Below, one piece after another: positions 43,430-51,394 of a stretch of DNA of 64,000 nt (position 1 is the stretch's first letter; the number at the start of each line of letters is the position of its first letter). Source of the stretch: Clostridiales bacterium (lineage in GTDB: Bacteria; Bacillota; Clostridia; Oscillospirales; Butyricicoccaceae); contig SFJM01000008.1 of the NCBI GenBank assembly GCA_004555915.1, forward strand, positions 118,806-182,805, written 5' to 3'. Both the position numbers and the translations under genes were made by a program. The notes below the pieces were generated by a model that worked only from the letters and a program-made list of their open reading frames with translations, searched no databases and was not told where the DNA came from.

Positions 43430-43726
43430 TTATACCACAGTCTCCAGCGGATCAGCTGCAACCGGCATATCTGCCACAGTGAACGGGTCGATATCAATGC
43501 ACTGCGTCGGATCATGCTCACCTGTCAAATCCCAGGCAACAGTGTCATTCAATACGGTCAGGCGCGATGCAAAGAAATTTTCATCCCGCAGCTGCTCAAA
43601 CACGCCGCCTTGGGCAATCATCGGTTTCATGTCAATGCAACGCACTGTGCCGTCATTCAAATATGCATACACTGTATAATCGTCACCTGCGATGGCCTGC
43701 AATACCTTCGGAAAAATCTGCTCCAT
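43430..43726 (-). CDS. DUF2442 protein
   Basis: 98 residues with ribosome site AAAGGAGG. DUF2442 features: VYAYLNDGTVRCIDMKPMIAQGG in the first half and FASRLTVLNDTVAWDLTG in the second, with an aspartate-rich end. DUF2442 proteins are very often encoded beside DUF4160 proteins, as here (18 bases apart). The pair has been suspected to act like a toxin-antitoxin unit, without proof. Confidence 0.85.
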   Translation of the reverse strand: MEQIFPKVLQAIAGDDYTVYAYLNDGTVRCIDMKPMIAQGGVFEQLRDENFFASRLTVLNDTVAWDLTGEHDPTQCIDIDPFTVADMPVAADPLETVV

Positions 43727-43744
43727 CGTGCATCCTCCTTTCGG

Positions 43745-44005
43745 TCAGATCAGCGGATTGATACGGTTGAGCGGCTTGGCATCCTTGGACAGCTCCCAGT
43801 TCTGCATCAGTTCGTCCTTGTGGATTTCGCACCATGCAAGCACCAGCTTTAACTGTCTGTTCGGGAGTGCACCGGTCAATACTGTACCATTTTCGATATC
43901 AATAAGCGCCTTACGTCCGGCATACTCTACATGAAAGTGTGGCGGGTTGTGGTCGCTATAATACATGGTCACGCGGATACCGTAAAACAGAGATATTTCA
44001 GGCAT
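43745..44005 (-). CDS. DUF4160 protein
   Basis: 86 residues from ATG 44005 (GAGGACGGTGA upstream); the longer frame has no ribosome site. The DUF4160 signature MPEISLFYGIRVTMYYSDHN runs into PPHFHVEYAGRKALIDIENG, and ALPNRQLKLVLAWCEIHKDEL follows. Overlaps the end of the upstream 64-residue gene. Transcribed with DUF2442; see that entry. Confidence 0.87.
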   Translation of the reverse strand: MPEISLFYGIRVTMYYSDHNPPHFHVEYAGRKALIDIENGTVLTGALPNRQLKLVLAWCEIHKDELMQNWELSKDAKPLNRINPLI

Positions 44006-44192
44006 GATATTCACCGTCCTCGCTGGTTCCTTTATCAGTGCTTGCAAAGGAGCATTTTATACAAGGCTGGCCGTTGTACATATCAAAGCCTTTATTATAA
44101 TCACATCCTTTGCACAGTCCTTTGTAAATGATATCACCATACCCAGCTGGACAGTTATCTGTATTCATAACATAAAGATTATATTCTTTCAT
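43998..44192 (-). CDS. 64-residue cysteine-containing protein
   Basis: MKEYNLYVMNTDNCPAGYG opens the frame, with CKGCDY and PCIKCS after it: five cysteines that could bind a metal. AAAGGAAC lies upstream. It starts 3 bases after the HTH gene's stop and overlaps DUF4160 by 8 bases, so it belongs to the same operon. Not recognised. Confidence 0.6.
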   Translation of the reverse strand: MKEYNLYVMNTDNCPAGYGDIIYKGLCKGCDYNKGFDMYNGQPCIKCSFASTDKGTSEDGEYHA

Positions 44193-44194
44193 GG

Positions 44195-44410
44195 TTATCC
44201 GTTCCTTTCTTCAACATATTCTACGATATCACCTGGCTGACAACCCAAGAGCTGACAGATGGTCTCAATTGTTTTCCATGATACAAGTTCGCCTTTACGT
44301 AACTGTTGCAAGGTGGCTTGTCCAATGAGTTTTTCTTTTCTAATTCTCGTGGAATTATATCCTGCATCTTTTAACGCTTGCAATATATCTAACTTATACC
44401 GTAGCGGCAT
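44195..44410 (-). CDS. small Cro/CI-type HTH regulator
   Basis: 71 residues with ribosome site AGGAGGTG. A compact five-helix HTH: LDILQALKDAGYNSTRIRKE, GQATLQQLRKGELVSWKTIE, CQLLGCQPGDIVEYVEE. It heads the minus-strand operon with DUF4160 and DUF2442. Three 15-bp palindromes lie in the intergenic region upstream, so it probably represses both divergent promoters. Confidence 0.85.
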   Translation of the reverse strand: MPLRYKLDILQALKDAGYNSTRIRKEKLIGQATLQQLRKGELVSWKTIETICQLLGCQPGDIVEYVEERNG

Positions 44411-44435
44411 CTAAAATACACCTCCTATGACATTT

Positions 44436-44464
44436 AGTATAACTATATATTGCACTAAAATCAA
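44436..44464 (-). promoter_or_regulatory. promoter of the HTH-DUF4160-DUF2442 operon
   Basis: TTGATT, 17-base spacer and TATACT on the minus strand; operator O1 overlaps its -35 box. Confidence 0.7.
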
Positions 44465-44535
44465 GTGTTGAATTTCAATAAATATCGCACTTAAATTTAG
44501 TGCACAATGCCAATTGATTACACTAGATTCTAGTG
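44453..44535. promoter_or_regulatory. three operator-like palindromes
   Basis: O1 CACTAAAATCAAGTG (44453-44467), O2 CACTTAAATTTAGTG (44488-44502) and O3 CACTAGATTCTAGTG (44521-44535). Centres are 35 and 33 bases apart. O1 overlaps the minus promoter and O3 fills the spacer of the plus promoter. Confidence 0.7.
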
Positions 44536-44542
44536 CTATACT
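44514..44542 (+). promoter_or_regulatory. divergent promoter reading toward 44712
   Basis: TTGATT, 17-base spacer and TATACT: the same boxes and spacing as the minus promoter, with O3 inside the spacer. Confidence 0.7.
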
Positions 44543-44564
44543 ATAATCACAGCAAGAGAACAGA

Positions 44565-44679
44565 GGGCAGCCGGAAGAAGCGGTAACCAAGCCGCCAAGG
44601 CCGAAAGCGTCCGATACTTCAAGCCATATACCGCGTGAGCCTACGGGCAATAGTCAGGAAGATGCTTGGAGGGCTGCCC
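44565..44679 (+). ncRNA. possible structured leader RNA
   Basis: GGGCAGCC (44565-44572) can pair with GGCTGCCC (44672-44679), closing a domain of about 100 bases with inner short stems. It lies between the plus promoter and the 91-residue gene, in a leader of about 165 bases. Candidate only; no known family recognised. Confidence 0.35.
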
Positions 44680-44711
44680 GCAGTTCCACAATACACAAGG
44701 AGGTACATACC

Positions 44712-44987
44712 ATGAGCACAAACGAAATGACGAACGCCGTCAATCAGCTCCGCGAGCTGCGCCGCATGGCTGATGAGCTGGAAGCTGAGATGGAAACCAT
44801 CAAGGACGCAATCAAGATGCACATGTCCGCCGCCGATCTGGAGGAGTTGACTGGCACAGACTGGAAGATCATCTACAGAACCGTGACCGGCAGCCGCTTC
44901 GATACCAAAGCATTCCGCCGCGATCACGCGAAGATGGCAGAGCAGTATACCCGCCAGACCAGCACGCGCCGCCTGACCGTGCAGTAA
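44712..44987 (+). CDS. small phage-type coiled-coil protein
   Basis: 91 residues with ribosome site AAGGAGG. Residues 10-45 are a charged helix (LRELRRMADELEAEMETIKD). The end, TVTGSRFDTKAFRRDHAKM and EQYTRQTSTRRLTV, matches a small protein often seen in clostridial phages near recombination genes (family knowledge, function unknown). Expressed from the divergent promoter at 44514-44542. Confidence 0.7.
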   Translation: MSTNEMTNAVNQLRELRRMADELEAEMETIKDAIKMHMSAADLEELTGTDWKIIYRTVTGSRFDTKAFRRDHAKMAEQYTRQTSTRRLTVQ

Positions 44988-45107
44988 AAGAAAAGCCCTT
45001 TCCCCGATCACCGACCAAAGCGAAGGGAAAGAGCCAATAGCAACCACCAAGGGAAGCTGTGTTCATTGTAACATGGCTTCCCGCCGGAAATCAAGGAGAA
45101 ATCTATC

Positions 45108-45290
45108 ATGACGAATCACACCACACCGACATCGAACACAAATTCCTCGTCCCATGAAAGAAATATCGACAAATTGCTGGCCACCATAAATTCAACCCCA
45201 CATCCGCGGCAGACACTTGCGCTTGTTTGCATGATCTACCGTTTATGCAAGACTGACCTGCATACCGCTTCCGAAGACGAGAAGGAGTGA
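45108..45290 (+). CDS. 60-residue hypothetical protein
   Basis: Starts 7 bases after AAGGAGAAA. Thr/Ser/Asn-rich first 18 residues, then a helix-forming HERNIDKLLATINS and PRQTLALVCMIYRLCK. No known motif. It ends 4 bases before the next small gene, probably a two-gene unit following 44712. Confidence 0.55.
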   Translation: MTNHTTPTSNTNSSSHERNIDKLLATINSTPHPRQTLALVCMIYRLCKTDLHTASEDEKE

Positions 45291-45294
45291 TATT

Positions 45295-45435
45295 ATGACT
45301 AAAGATGATTATGTTTCGGAACTGCTTGATATGCTTGCAGCAATGAACTACCGACAGGTTCGCATTATTTATACCTTTGCCAGCACATTGATGAATTGGC
45401 AAAGCACCTCGACAGAAACTGAGGACAATCCGTGA
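45295..45435 (+). CDS. 46-residue hypothetical protein
   Basis: ATG 45295 with GAAGGAG upstream, stop at 45433-45435. Begins MTKDDYVSELLDMLAAMNYR and continues VRIIYTFASTLM, giving two predicted helices. Similar in build to small regulatory peptides of clostridial elements. Not recognised. Confidence 0.5.
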   Translation: MTKDDYVSELLDMLAAMNYRQVRIIYTFASTLMNWQSTSTETEDNP

Positions 45436-46500
45436 AAATAACAGTATAGCGAACCGCGGCGGACGTACTGAACGCCCTTGCGCCGTTCTTCAAATCTGAT
45501 CCGTATACTGCTTCCGAAGTCGCGGAGGGTTGATATTTTGGATGAGCGATTGACCAAGGCTACGCCTGATTTGTGCATCGACCTACGGTGCAACCGGACT
45601 GCTCTAATATTGAATATACACAAGCACCCGCACAGGCACATGTCCGGCGGGTGTTGTTGCGTCTGGAGATACAGAACCACAGCCAGTTTCTTTCTCCGAC
45701 CGGCTTTGCTTTTGGCGTGGACATCGTGCGAAACTCTTCCAGATTTTGTACCGCTTTTGTACTCGCTTTTTAGGGTGTCCGAAATGTCCGGATACATACC
45801 GGAAGCAAGGGCAAGCTCTTCTGTCTGCTGGCTTGCTTTTGCTTCAGTTTTGGCTTGCTATAGGCAGAGTTAACGCACAAGGTCGAACTGGGAGGCAAGG
45901 GCAACATCTTCTGCCTGCTGGCGTAGTCTTGCCGTAGTTTTGCCCTCTTTTTAAGGACTGCGGAATCTGCGGATATATACCAGAAGCAAGAACATCTTCC
46001 GCTGCCTGCTGCTGCAGTTTTGCTGAAGTTTTGCTTCCCGACCATCAGCGCAAGAAATATACTGCCGAAATCTGCGCCAGTTTTGCGCTACTTTTGCGCC
46101 ATAAATGAATGGCTTTTTTAGGGTGTTACAAATGTCACCATACTTTGCCCTTTTTAGGGTGTTGGAAATGTTGGGATCCAGACAAAGAGCAAAAAAACAT
46201 CTTCACCTGTCAACGGTTGATATTTTGTTTTCGTTGGAGACAATGACGGCAATATAGCTCATACCGTAGCAATTTTGTAGAAGTTTTGTATCCGGCGGTT
46301 TTGGACTAACATTTACTAATAATTCTCTTTGTTCGCTCTCTGTTCAAGGCTCAATTTCTCGGGGTTCGCTCGGAGTTCGTTCCTTTCTGCGCGAGATATT
46401 TGTGCAGTGACGGCGTGAAGGCCGGAGGCAGGAGCTAGGAGGGGAGAGTACCCCCTATACCTGGCAGGCGCTCCTACGCCGTCCAGCGCCGATTTACACA
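45436..46500. other. gene-poor region with degenerate repeats
   Basis: Open frames here lack ribosome sites. On the minus strand four diverged units occur between about 45770 and 46170, each with ACACCCTAAAAAG or a close form followed by a 15-40 base tail. Three nearby blocks (about 45800-46040) share GGCAAGGGCAA-type and TCTTCTGYCTGCTGGC sequences. These look like decayed copies of one short coding repeat. Confidence 0.5.
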
Positions 46501-46527
46501 CAGGGAATTTTAAAGGAGGTCAGCACA

Positions 46528-46587
46528 TGGCAAAACTGAAAACTGTGACGGTGCAGCAGAAGGGAGGTATTCCCCGTTTTCTCTAAC
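46528..46587 (+). CDS. 19-residue open frame, possible truncated gene start
   Basis: AAAGGAGG lies 8 bases before ATG 46528, which opens MAKLKTVTVQQKGGIPRFL and then stops. The ribosome site is excellent but the product is tiny and basic. It may be the start of a gene cut by the following GC-rich sequence. Confidence 0.3.
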
Positions 46588-46719
46588 TTCGCTCGGGCTT
46601 CGGGTACGTAACCATATACAGACTACAACATTCTGAACCATAAGTTTTGATAAGTTATGAAAGTTAAGTTTTGTTAAGCTGTGCAGCTTCCCACATGACC
46701 AGCTCCTGCCTGTATTCGA

Positions 46720-47121
46720 TCACACCCGGCAGCCTGCTGATTTCAAAGCCTTCTTGTATCTGCTGAGAACCTGCCGGGGCGAATCCTCACTCTGGTACCC
46801 GCAGGCAGCAGCTACACGCCGCCATGTCATACCCTTCAAGAACCGGTACTGCATAATCTGCCTGACGCGCCGGCTCTCTACCCGCCGGATGATGCCCTTC
46901 ATGATATCTGCATTGGCCTTGAATTGCTGCCGGACCTCATCACGTGCTGCAACCAGATCACCGACACGATCACAAGCCCTGTACCCTTTTCCGCCGCACA
47001 TATGGACGGCAGGAGCTGCTATGGTATTCTGAGCCTGCAACTCTTTGTATCGCCGGTTCAAACGCTGTTGCTCCTCCAGCAGCTCCGACAGCTGGTTAAA
47101 TTCTTCTATCGTTATCGCCAT
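46720..47121 (-). CDS. ArpU/sigma-like phage transcriptional regulator
   Basis: 133 residues. The first half is a coiled coil (FNQLSELLEEQQRLNRRYKEL). The second half is a sigma-region-4-like helix-turn-helix: RRVRQIMQYRFLKGMTWRRV and ACGYQSEDSPRQVLSRYKKAL. This is the arrangement of ArpU/RinA-type late regulators of phages and satellites. Might turn on packaging-type or late genes; no such genes are seen here. Confidence 0.7.
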   Translation of the reverse strand: MAITIEEFNQLSELLEEQQRLNRRYKELQAQNTIAAPAVHMCGGKGYRACDRVGDLVAARDEVRQQFKANADIMKGIIRRVESRRVRQIMQYRFLKGMTWRRVAAACGYQSEDSPRQVLSRYKKALKSAGCRV

Positions 47122-47184
47122 TGCAAACCATCCTTTCCGGTGATATAATCGAATATACCAAGATCATCGGAAAAGACGGAAGCC

Positions 47185-47222
47185 GCCCGGCGGGAGCATG
47201 TGCCCCTGTCGGACGGTTTTCT
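47185..47222. terminator. GC-rich hairpin between 47121 and 47225
   Basis: CCGCCCGGCGGG pairs with CCCTGTCGGACGG allowing G-T pairs, with TTTT beyond on the plus strand. Confidence 0.45.
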
Positions 47223-47224
47223 GT

Positions 47225-47464
47225 TTATTGTTTCCCTTTAACCACAGTCAGATCATTCAAACGTAATTCCTTCAGATAATATTCAACATCTTTGCCTTCA
47301 TCGTAGAATGCGGCCAGCGTGTGAGCATATATCGTCTGCAAGGCTTCCACATCGTCAATGTGCGGCAGCAGCTCAGCAATGCCAGCTTGAAGATCATGGA
47401 CAAGATTAATCTGCCTGTGCTGTATACGTCGTCTGAGCCGTTCAAGCTCCTGTTGTTCGCTCAT
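47225..47464 (-). CDS. 79-residue hypothetical protein of the element
   Basis: Begins MSEQQELERLRRRIQHRQIN and continues with helical sequence (HDLQAGIAELLPHIDDVEAL). Charged, no membrane segment. Overlaps the gene upstream by 4 bases (ATGA), so the two are coupled. Not recognised. Confidence 0.6.
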   Translation of the reverse strand: MSEQQELERLRRRIQHRQINLVHDLQAGIAELLPHIDDVEALQTIYAHTLAAFYDEGKDVEYYLKELRLNDLTVVKGKQ

Positions 47465-47673
47465 GCGTCCTTATACTCCATCACAACCTCGCGTTCGTCC
47501 GCGCCGATCTCAGCCAGCGCAACCAGAACATTGTAAACGCGCTCCATGTCGTCCGGATGGCTGAAACGCTTCAGCATCTCTTCGCAGCGTCCACGGTAAT
47601 GCTGGTACTTCTGTGCTTCCAGCTTGGTGTACTGAATGGCAGTGCTGCCGTCTGCATTATGTGTGTACTTCAT
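47461..47673 (-). CDS. 70-residue hypothetical protein of the element
   Basis: ATG 47673 chosen for AGGAGG located 8 bases upstream; the longer frame has no site. Begins MKYTHNADGSTAIQYTKLEA and contains CEEMLKRFSHPDDMERVYNV, predicted helical. Function unknown. First of a coupled two-gene unit. Confidence 0.6.
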   Translation of the reverse strand: MKYTHNADGSTAIQYTKLEAQKYQHYRGRCEEMLKRFSHPDDMERVYNVLVALAEIGADEREVVMEYKDA

Positions 47674-47779
47674 AATAATTTCCTCCTGTATTTGTAATAT
47701 GGAAATTTTACCTAAACTTTGCTCAACCATTGAGTAACCAATTTTGGGTTTTCACAGGTTGTTGTAGGCTTTTGTTTCA

Positions 47780-48115
47780 TCATTTTTCATCAGTTGGTTT
47801 GCAACCTGAAGTTTTCTGAAGCGAATCTGTAATCGCTGAATAGATGGTATCAAAAGGCAACAGATCAATATAGTTCTGACCGGCATTGAGCCTGTCTTCT
47901 ATGTACTGCATTACCTTTTCTGCATCTTTTCGTTCGTTCAAGATCAAAAGACAAGGATAATCCTTATCATAATCAACGCAATGACGAGAATAAGCAAACT
48001 TGGGTTTATTGGCTACAATTTCCCAATCACCATCATCTGATCTGGCCAATTGAATACGATTGAAATTTTCAATAGTAATACACCTGCTGAACAATTCGTA
48101 GTATCTCACAATCAT
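47780..48115 (-). CDS. 111-residue hypothetical protein of the element
   Basis: ATG 48115 with AAAGGAC upstream, overlapping the previous gene by 4 bases. Mixed alpha/beta sequence: MIVRYYELFSRCITIENFNR, DWEIVANKPKFAY, CLLILNERKDAEKVMQYI. No recognised domain. Co-translated with the 161-residue gene. Confidence 0.6.
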   Translation of the reverse strand: MIVRYYELFSRCITIENFNRIQLARSDDGDWEIVANKPKFAYSRHCVDYDKDYPCLLILNERKDAEKVMQYIEDRLNAGQNYIDLLPFDTIYSAITDSLQKTSGCKPTDEK

Positions 48116-48594
48116 TTTTGTGTCCTTTCTGCGCTCTTGTACGTCCATCCGTGCTCCGGTGCCCATATCATTCCCTGGGCCTCCAGCTGGCGGGAGATTT
48201 CTACCTGGTGCCTGCACAGGCTATCTGTCATAGTGCGGAACAGCTGTTTGCATGCGGTGTCAGTCTCTAAATGATAATTGCCGGTCGTGCGTTCTATTTC
48301 GTCCTGAAGTTGCTCCCATCGTTCAATCAGGCTGGGAGCATGGTTCTCTGCGATACCCCGACATCGCGCCCGCCTGCGGGCTTCTTTGTAAAAATCCGTG
48401 TCATTCGTCAACTCTGCGATCAGGCTGCATGCCTGCCCCAGTAGCGTGAGCAAATGCGTTCCGTTGGTCAGGCCGTCAAGGATGGATGACTTTGAGACTG
48501 CGGGTGAGGCTGGCGCAATAGCCGACTTGCACCCCACCTCTTGTTTTGAACTTCTCACAGCATTAAATGCTGGAAATAATCTATTTTTTTGCAT
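48112..48594 (-). CDS. hypothetical protein of the element
   Basis: 160 residues from ATG 48594 (AAGGTG upstream). A helical sequence with HLLTLLGQACSLIAELTNDT, REARRRARCRG-like basic stretch near the middle and WEQLQDEIERTTGNYH. No known domain. It lies just beyond the origin-like region and is read in the same direction as the primase-helicase genes. Confidence 0.6.
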   Translation of the reverse strand: MQKNRLFPAFNAVRSSKQEVGCKSAIAPASPAVSKSSILDGLTNGTHLLTLLGQACSLIAELTNDTDFYKEARRRARCRGIAENHAPSLIERWEQLQDEIERTTGNYHLETDTACKQLFRTMTDSLCRHQVEISRQLEAQGMIWAPEHGWTYKSAERTQK

Positions 48595-48603
48595 TTTCCG
48601 CAC

Positions 48604-48870
48604 CTTCTTTCGTTCGCATGGGTGAGGTTAAGGGGTGGGGTATGTTTCCAAACTATATATACGTGTAAAAATAAAAAAACATATATTTTTATATAACTAT
48701 ATATTTTTATTTCTTATCTCTCACGTATTATATAAAATCCACCTTACCCCACCTCACCCATATATAGAAGTTTATAATTTATGGTTATTTGTTTCAAATA
48801 TGGTGTTTAAAATTCTCGAAAAATTCAAAATGAGGGTGGAGTGGAGGTGGGGTAAGGTAGGGTAAAAGCC
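48604..48870. other. origin-like AT-rich region flanked by GC-rich repeats
   Basis: A very AT-rich core (48650-48735 and 48765-48830, many TATATA and ATTTTTAT tracts) is bordered by G-rich repeats: GGTGAGG and GGGGTGGGG at 48621-48640, the inverted form CACCTTACCCCACCTCACCC at 48740-48759, and GGAGGTGGGGTAAGG at 48843-48857. It directly follows the VapE gene, where satellite replication origins normally lie. Confidence 0.6.
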
Positions 48871-50550
48871 TTATCCTCCCGTTTCATATGGCTGTTCAGT
48901 ATGTTTTGTGCGCTGAATGGCTTCATCTGTAAGTGGCGGGAGCATATATCTCGATGAACCGTGTAGCACTCGATATCTCCGGTCTATATTTACATCTGCC
49001 GTCCGTTCATACCCCATATTGCGCAGAGCTTTGCCTACGCGTGCAACTTCTTTTAAGCCGAGTTCTTTTGCGATCTCCGTTGCTGTCCATTCGTTCCAAT
49101 CCGCGCTATCTGCATCCCAATCGAAACTATCAAGTATAGCTTGCTCTTCCGAGAAAATTGCACGGAATTTATCCGAGCTTCGAATGGTAGCTTGCAGTTC
49201 TTCTTTTGACAGCCTGAAACTATTCGGAGCTTCTTTATATGCGTCATACGCCTCCGCCCATAGCTTTCCCACGTCAATTTGATTCATCTGTTTACGATCA
49301 ATATCAATAATGGGAATGACAACAAAGCGTCGCCCCACCTCGGTTAAAAAGCCTGTTTCGTTAACTGTTCCTGCAAAGGATGTAAAGCGCGGATAATTGC
49401 AGGAAGCCGGGTCGTATGGTGCCCTTACACGATCTGATTTGTTCGTAATAAACGCTTTTAGCCGGTCAACTTCCTTCTTTTTCGTTGTTCCTTCCAGCTC
49501 GCCAAGTTCGCATATCCAACAAGAAGTATCTTCCAGTACATCATCTTTGTTTGCAGGGTTGAGCTGCCGACCTTCTAAAAAGTAACCTTGTAGCTCCGGC
49601 GGGCTGCATAAATATCGAAAGAAGGAGGTTTTTCCAATGCCCTGCTCTTTGCTTTGCAGTACAAGAACAAATTCCGCACCATAATTGCCGTGCTCATTGT
49701 GGGCCATTGCGACACACTGCACGAGCCATTTACCAAAAAGATTAAGGTATGAAGATAGTTCCTGTTCTGTTACGTCATTTTCGAAAGATAAGCAACCGAA
49801 CAGGTTGATAATGGTTTGTCCGCGTTCTGCTGGTGGTATAGCATACTTGCGCGACTGCTGTTCCAGGTATTCGCGTACCGGATTCACTCTGGATTCATCC
49901 GCAGCGGCCTTTATCCATGATAAAACGGTTTTCGTGTTCGCACGGATGCCTTCTCGGGTACAATGATCCTGTACCTCCAGAGCAAAGGCATTTGCGGCCT
50001 CATTGACACTATGCACAGCACGAATTTCCGGTGGAACGGCCTGTACACGTCGGATAACATCCATTTGCAAGTGAATATCCAATGTACTGCACATTGCTTT
50101 GAAATTGGCGTATGTAGGTTGCACGATGATATCACCAAAGCGGTTGATAATAAAATCGGGATAGGGACAGGATGATGCTTTTTTCTCCCGTTGCTTTTTG
50201 GCCCACTCTGCTCGATCTTCTGCATCTACCTGCTTTTTTGCGAGTTTCAGGTCTTTCAGTACAGGTTTTAACAAGGTTCGGATATCGCCCACACTTACGC
50301 CTTTTGTTGCCCTGGCGCGGTCTATCAACTGCTGTTCATATCGGGTATATTCAGCCTCGCCTTGTTGCATGTAAATCTGCTCCAGTGCGTCCCTGACATA
50401 TCGGGTAAACAGGTCGGTTGCCGTTGCCGCATCAGACGGAAGCAATTCTGAAAATGTCAGATACTTGCCGCTTTCACCATAAAACGTCGGTTCAATCGGT
50501 ATCAGATCATCCTCCGGCAATTCATCCGGCATGCTGTATTGTTCGTTCAA
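48871..50550 (-). CDS. VapE-type replicative helicase
   Basis: 559 residues. Virulence-associated protein E family, which acts as the replication initiator/helicase of satellites and some phages. The N-terminal 200 residues include a region resembling primase-associated sequence (EEDDLIP-like start, IIVQPTYANFKAM). The C-terminal ATPase has Walker A SKEQGIGKTSFF near 293, then CWICELGELEGTTKKKEVDRL, which is split here as two blocks, and TSFAGTVNETGFL. Overlaps the CHC2 gene by 29 bases, so the two are coupled. Confidence 0.88.
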   Translation of the reverse strand: MNEQYSMPDELPEDDLIPIEPTFYGESGKYLTFSELLPSDAATATDLFTRYVRDALEQIYMQQGEAEYTRYEQQLIDRARATKGVSVGDIRTLLKPVLKDLKLAKKQVDAEDRAEWAKKQREKKASSCPYPDFIINRFGDIIVQPTYANFKAMCSTLDIHLQMDVIRRVQAVPPEIRAVHSVNEAANAFALEVQDHCTREGIRANTKTVLSWIKAAADESRVNPVREYLEQQSRKYAIPPAERGQTIINLFGCLSFENDVTEQELSSYLNLFGKWLVQCVAMAHNEHGNYGAEFVLVLQSKEQGIGKTSFFRYLCSPPELQGYFLEGRQLNPANKDDVLEDTSCWICELGELEGTTKKKEVDRLKAFITNKSDRVRAPYDPASCNYPRFTSFAGTVNETGFLTEVGRRFVVIPIIDIDRKQMNQIDVGKLWAEAYDAYKEAPNSFRLSKEELQATIRSSDKFRAIFSEEQAILDSFDWDADSADWNEWTATEIAKELGLKEVARVGKALRNMGYERTADVNIDRRYRVLHGSSRYMLPPLTDEAIQRTKHTEQPYETGG

Positions 50551-51106
50551 TTTGATTCACCTCGATTCTGTGTGTCCTCCAAAACAGCTTGCGCCATTCT
50601 ATGTTCTGGTTCTCCAGCATGTCCAGACAGTATCCGATATAATCCAATCGTTCTACAGCCTCCACATAACGTGGGTCGAGCCGATCAAGATCATCAGGGC
50701 CATCGGGTGCATAATCTCTGCGCCATTGCTTCAACAGCCGGTAGTAGCGGCTCAATGTTACCCAGGTACGTTGTTCCCAAGCCTGAAACGCCTGAGCCAT
50801 TTCTCGCCGCGTCCTCGCCGCTCTGGCGGCTTCCTGCTGCCGGCTGCGTTCCTCAGGTGTTGCCGCCCGCCCGATGGTCAGGCCAAGGAAATACTGGTCA
50901 TTGATCTGCTTTGCCGCATCTACAGGTGACAACTTATCCAACTCAGCAACCAACGCCACAGCATCCCATGATTGATTACATTTGAAACAGTGCAGTTTGT
51001 TGTTATATACGCTCGCGCTCAGGTGCTCGCCATGATGTACAGGGCATTTACAACGTTTTCCATGCAGCTGCATGCCATAGCTGCTTAGCACCTGTTCAAT
51101 CGGCAC
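50522..51106 (-). CDS. CHC2-type zinc-finger primase fragment protein
   Basis: 194 residues from GTG 51106. DnaG-type zinc finger: CKCPVHHGEHLSASVYNN followed by LHCFKCNQSWDAV (about 18-50). The rest is charged and helical, with no TOPRIM domain, so it probably works with the VapE helicase. The GTG has no ribosome site. Ten codons upstream the frame reads IDIFAEIRER from an ATA codon at 51136, placed 6 bases after AGAGGTG. Homologues commonly begin MDIF-like, so translation may really start at that ATA. Confidence 0.8.
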   Translation of the reverse strand: MPIEQVLSSYGMQLHGKRCKCPVHHGEHLSASVYNNKLHCFKCNQSWDAVALVAELDKLSPVDAAKQINDQYFLGLTIGRAATPEERSRQQEAARAARTRREMAQAFQAWEQRTWVTLSRYYRLLKQWRRDYAPDGPDDLDRLDPRYVEAVERLDYIGYCLDMLENQNIEWRKLFWRTHRIEVNQIERTIQHAG

Positions 51107-51154
51107 ACGCTCGCGGATTTCTGCGAAAATATCTATGGTGTAACACCTCTATAA

Positions 51155-51394
51155 TCATTCCGGTATACGGCGAATGCCAGCGGCTATGGGCTCTGTCTGC
51201 GCTGCATCTGGATTGCTCAGGTAATCAACCAGCATGTCATAGTTCAGCAGATACCCACGTCCAATTCTGATAGACGGTATTTTGCCGGACTTAACCAGCG
51301 ACCGGATAAAATGCAGTGTAACTGGCGTTTCAGGGTCTTCGCGGCGAAGTTCTTCCAATGCCTGCGCAGGGTATCGCATACGTGCTTTGCTCAT
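51155..51394 (-). CDS. excisionase-like DNA-binding protein
   Basis: 79 residues. A winged-helix/MerR-like excisionase pattern: PVTLHFIRSLVKSGKIPSIR and GRGYLLNYDMLVDYLSN. Reads in the leftward operon after a small HTH protein, overlapping it by 4 bases. In satellites this gene type drives excision or replication switching. Confidence 0.75.
   Translation of the reverse strand: MSKARMRYPAQALEELRREDPETPVTLHFIRSLVKSGKIPSIRIGRGYLLNYDMLVDYLSNPDAAQTEPIAAGIRRIPE

Noticed and set aside
45478..45873. 131-residue plus-strand frame in the repeat region
   Set aside because: No ribosome site and composition typical of chance translation; the opposite strand shows the repeat pattern instead.
46316..46501. 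61-residue minus-strand frame
   Set aside because: Lacks a ribosome site and lies over a GC-rich hairpin (GGCGT..ACGCC).
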